Both the position numbers and the translations under genes were made by a program. 22,763 nucleotides of DNA, from the NCBI GenBank assembly GCA_044870185.1, contig JBIOYL010000405.1, positions 1 through 22,763 of the forward strand, given 5' to 3'. Positions 22,637 to 22,763 of the stretch are shown here, one piece after another. A model generated the notes under the pieces. The model worked only from the letters and a program-made list of their open reading frames with translations. It did not search any database and had not been told where the DNA came from. This stretch comes from JBIOYL01 sp044870185 (lineage in GTDB: Bacteria; Actinomycetota; CALGFH01). Position 1 is the stretch's first letter; every line of letters starts with the position of its first letter.

Positions 22637-22763
22637 ATGGCGCAGATTGTGTTGGATGAGGTCACCAAGGTCTACGGCGGCAACGTCAAAGCGGTCAACG
22701 CGCTGTCGCTGGACATCGCCGACGGCGAGTTCATGGTCTTCGTCGGCCCCTCGGGCTGCGGCA
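22637..22763 (+). CDS. ABC transporter ATP-binding protein, MsmK/UgpC type (partial at right edge)
   Basis: ATG 22637 follows AGGAGG with an 8-base gap and opens MAQIVLDEVTKVYGGNVKAV, then NALSLDIADGEFMVFVGPSGCG, reaching into the Walker A P-loop before the window ends. This start is typical of the shared ATPases (MsmK, UgpC, MalK) of sugar importers, which end in a regulatory OB-fold domain. The operon with the two permeases has no ATPase of its own, so this gene probably energises that importer and perhaps others. Only the first 42 residues are visible. Confidence 0.9.
   Translation, partial: MAQIVLDEVTKVYGGNVKAVNALSLDIADGEFMVFVGPSGCG

Overview
The window is very GC-rich DNA from an unidentified actinobacterium. 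Supporting signs are strong Shine-Dalgarno sites, start/stop overlaps between adjacent genes, a GAF-ANTAR regulator, a SigB/SigF-type sigma factor, a DUF6247 protein, an Rv0121-type (F420-class) flavin/deazaflavin split-barrel protein and a Tat-type sugar-binding lipoprotein. No tRNA, rRNA, CRISPR array or transposase was seen. The genus cannot be named from this sequence.

Left part (1-2550, minus strand): two damaged pieces, a Gfo/Idh/MocA oxidoreductase fragment running off the left edge and a truncated, frameshifted YihY/BrkB membrane protein. They lie behind an intact DUF2252 gene. Next (2797-5810, plus strand) comes a two-gene module: a methyltransferase fused to a DPM1-like GT2 domain whose catalytic acidic motifs look lost, overlapping a polytopic GT-C-like membrane protein.

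Middle (6036-12549): a DAO-family FAD oxidoreductase coupled to an Rv0121-type split-barrel protein; a SigB/F/G-type sigma factor with no anti-sigma gene beside it; a GAF-ANTAR regulator; a GH15 trehalase/glucoamylase-like hydrolase; ArfB-type ribosome rescue factor; and, on the minus strand, a DUF6247 protein. The gaps carry short tandem repeats (14, about 21 and 37 bp units) and a perfect 32-bp palindrome.

Right part (12690-22763): a galactoside uptake and hydrolysis locus. It holds a solute-binding lipoprotein gene, two MalF/MalG-type permeases, a GH36 alpha-galactosidase, a GH2 beta-galactosidase, a LacI-type regulator and the start of an MsmK/UgpC-type ATPase. Imported oligosaccharides would be cut inside the cell by the two galactosidases, with LacI as the switch and the ATPase powering the permeases. 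Two features stand out. (1) About 150 bp containing promoter, operator and the start of a lacI gene occurs twice, once before intact lacI and once before the transporter operon, where only the first LacI codons survive. Both copies contain GTTT-N15-GGGTAA, the form expected of a SigB/SigF-class promoter, followed by an inverted repeat suited to LacI. (2) The binding-protein gene has an in-frame TAG 90 codons before its natural end and an apparent one-base shift in a C-run between its best ribosome site and its signal peptide.
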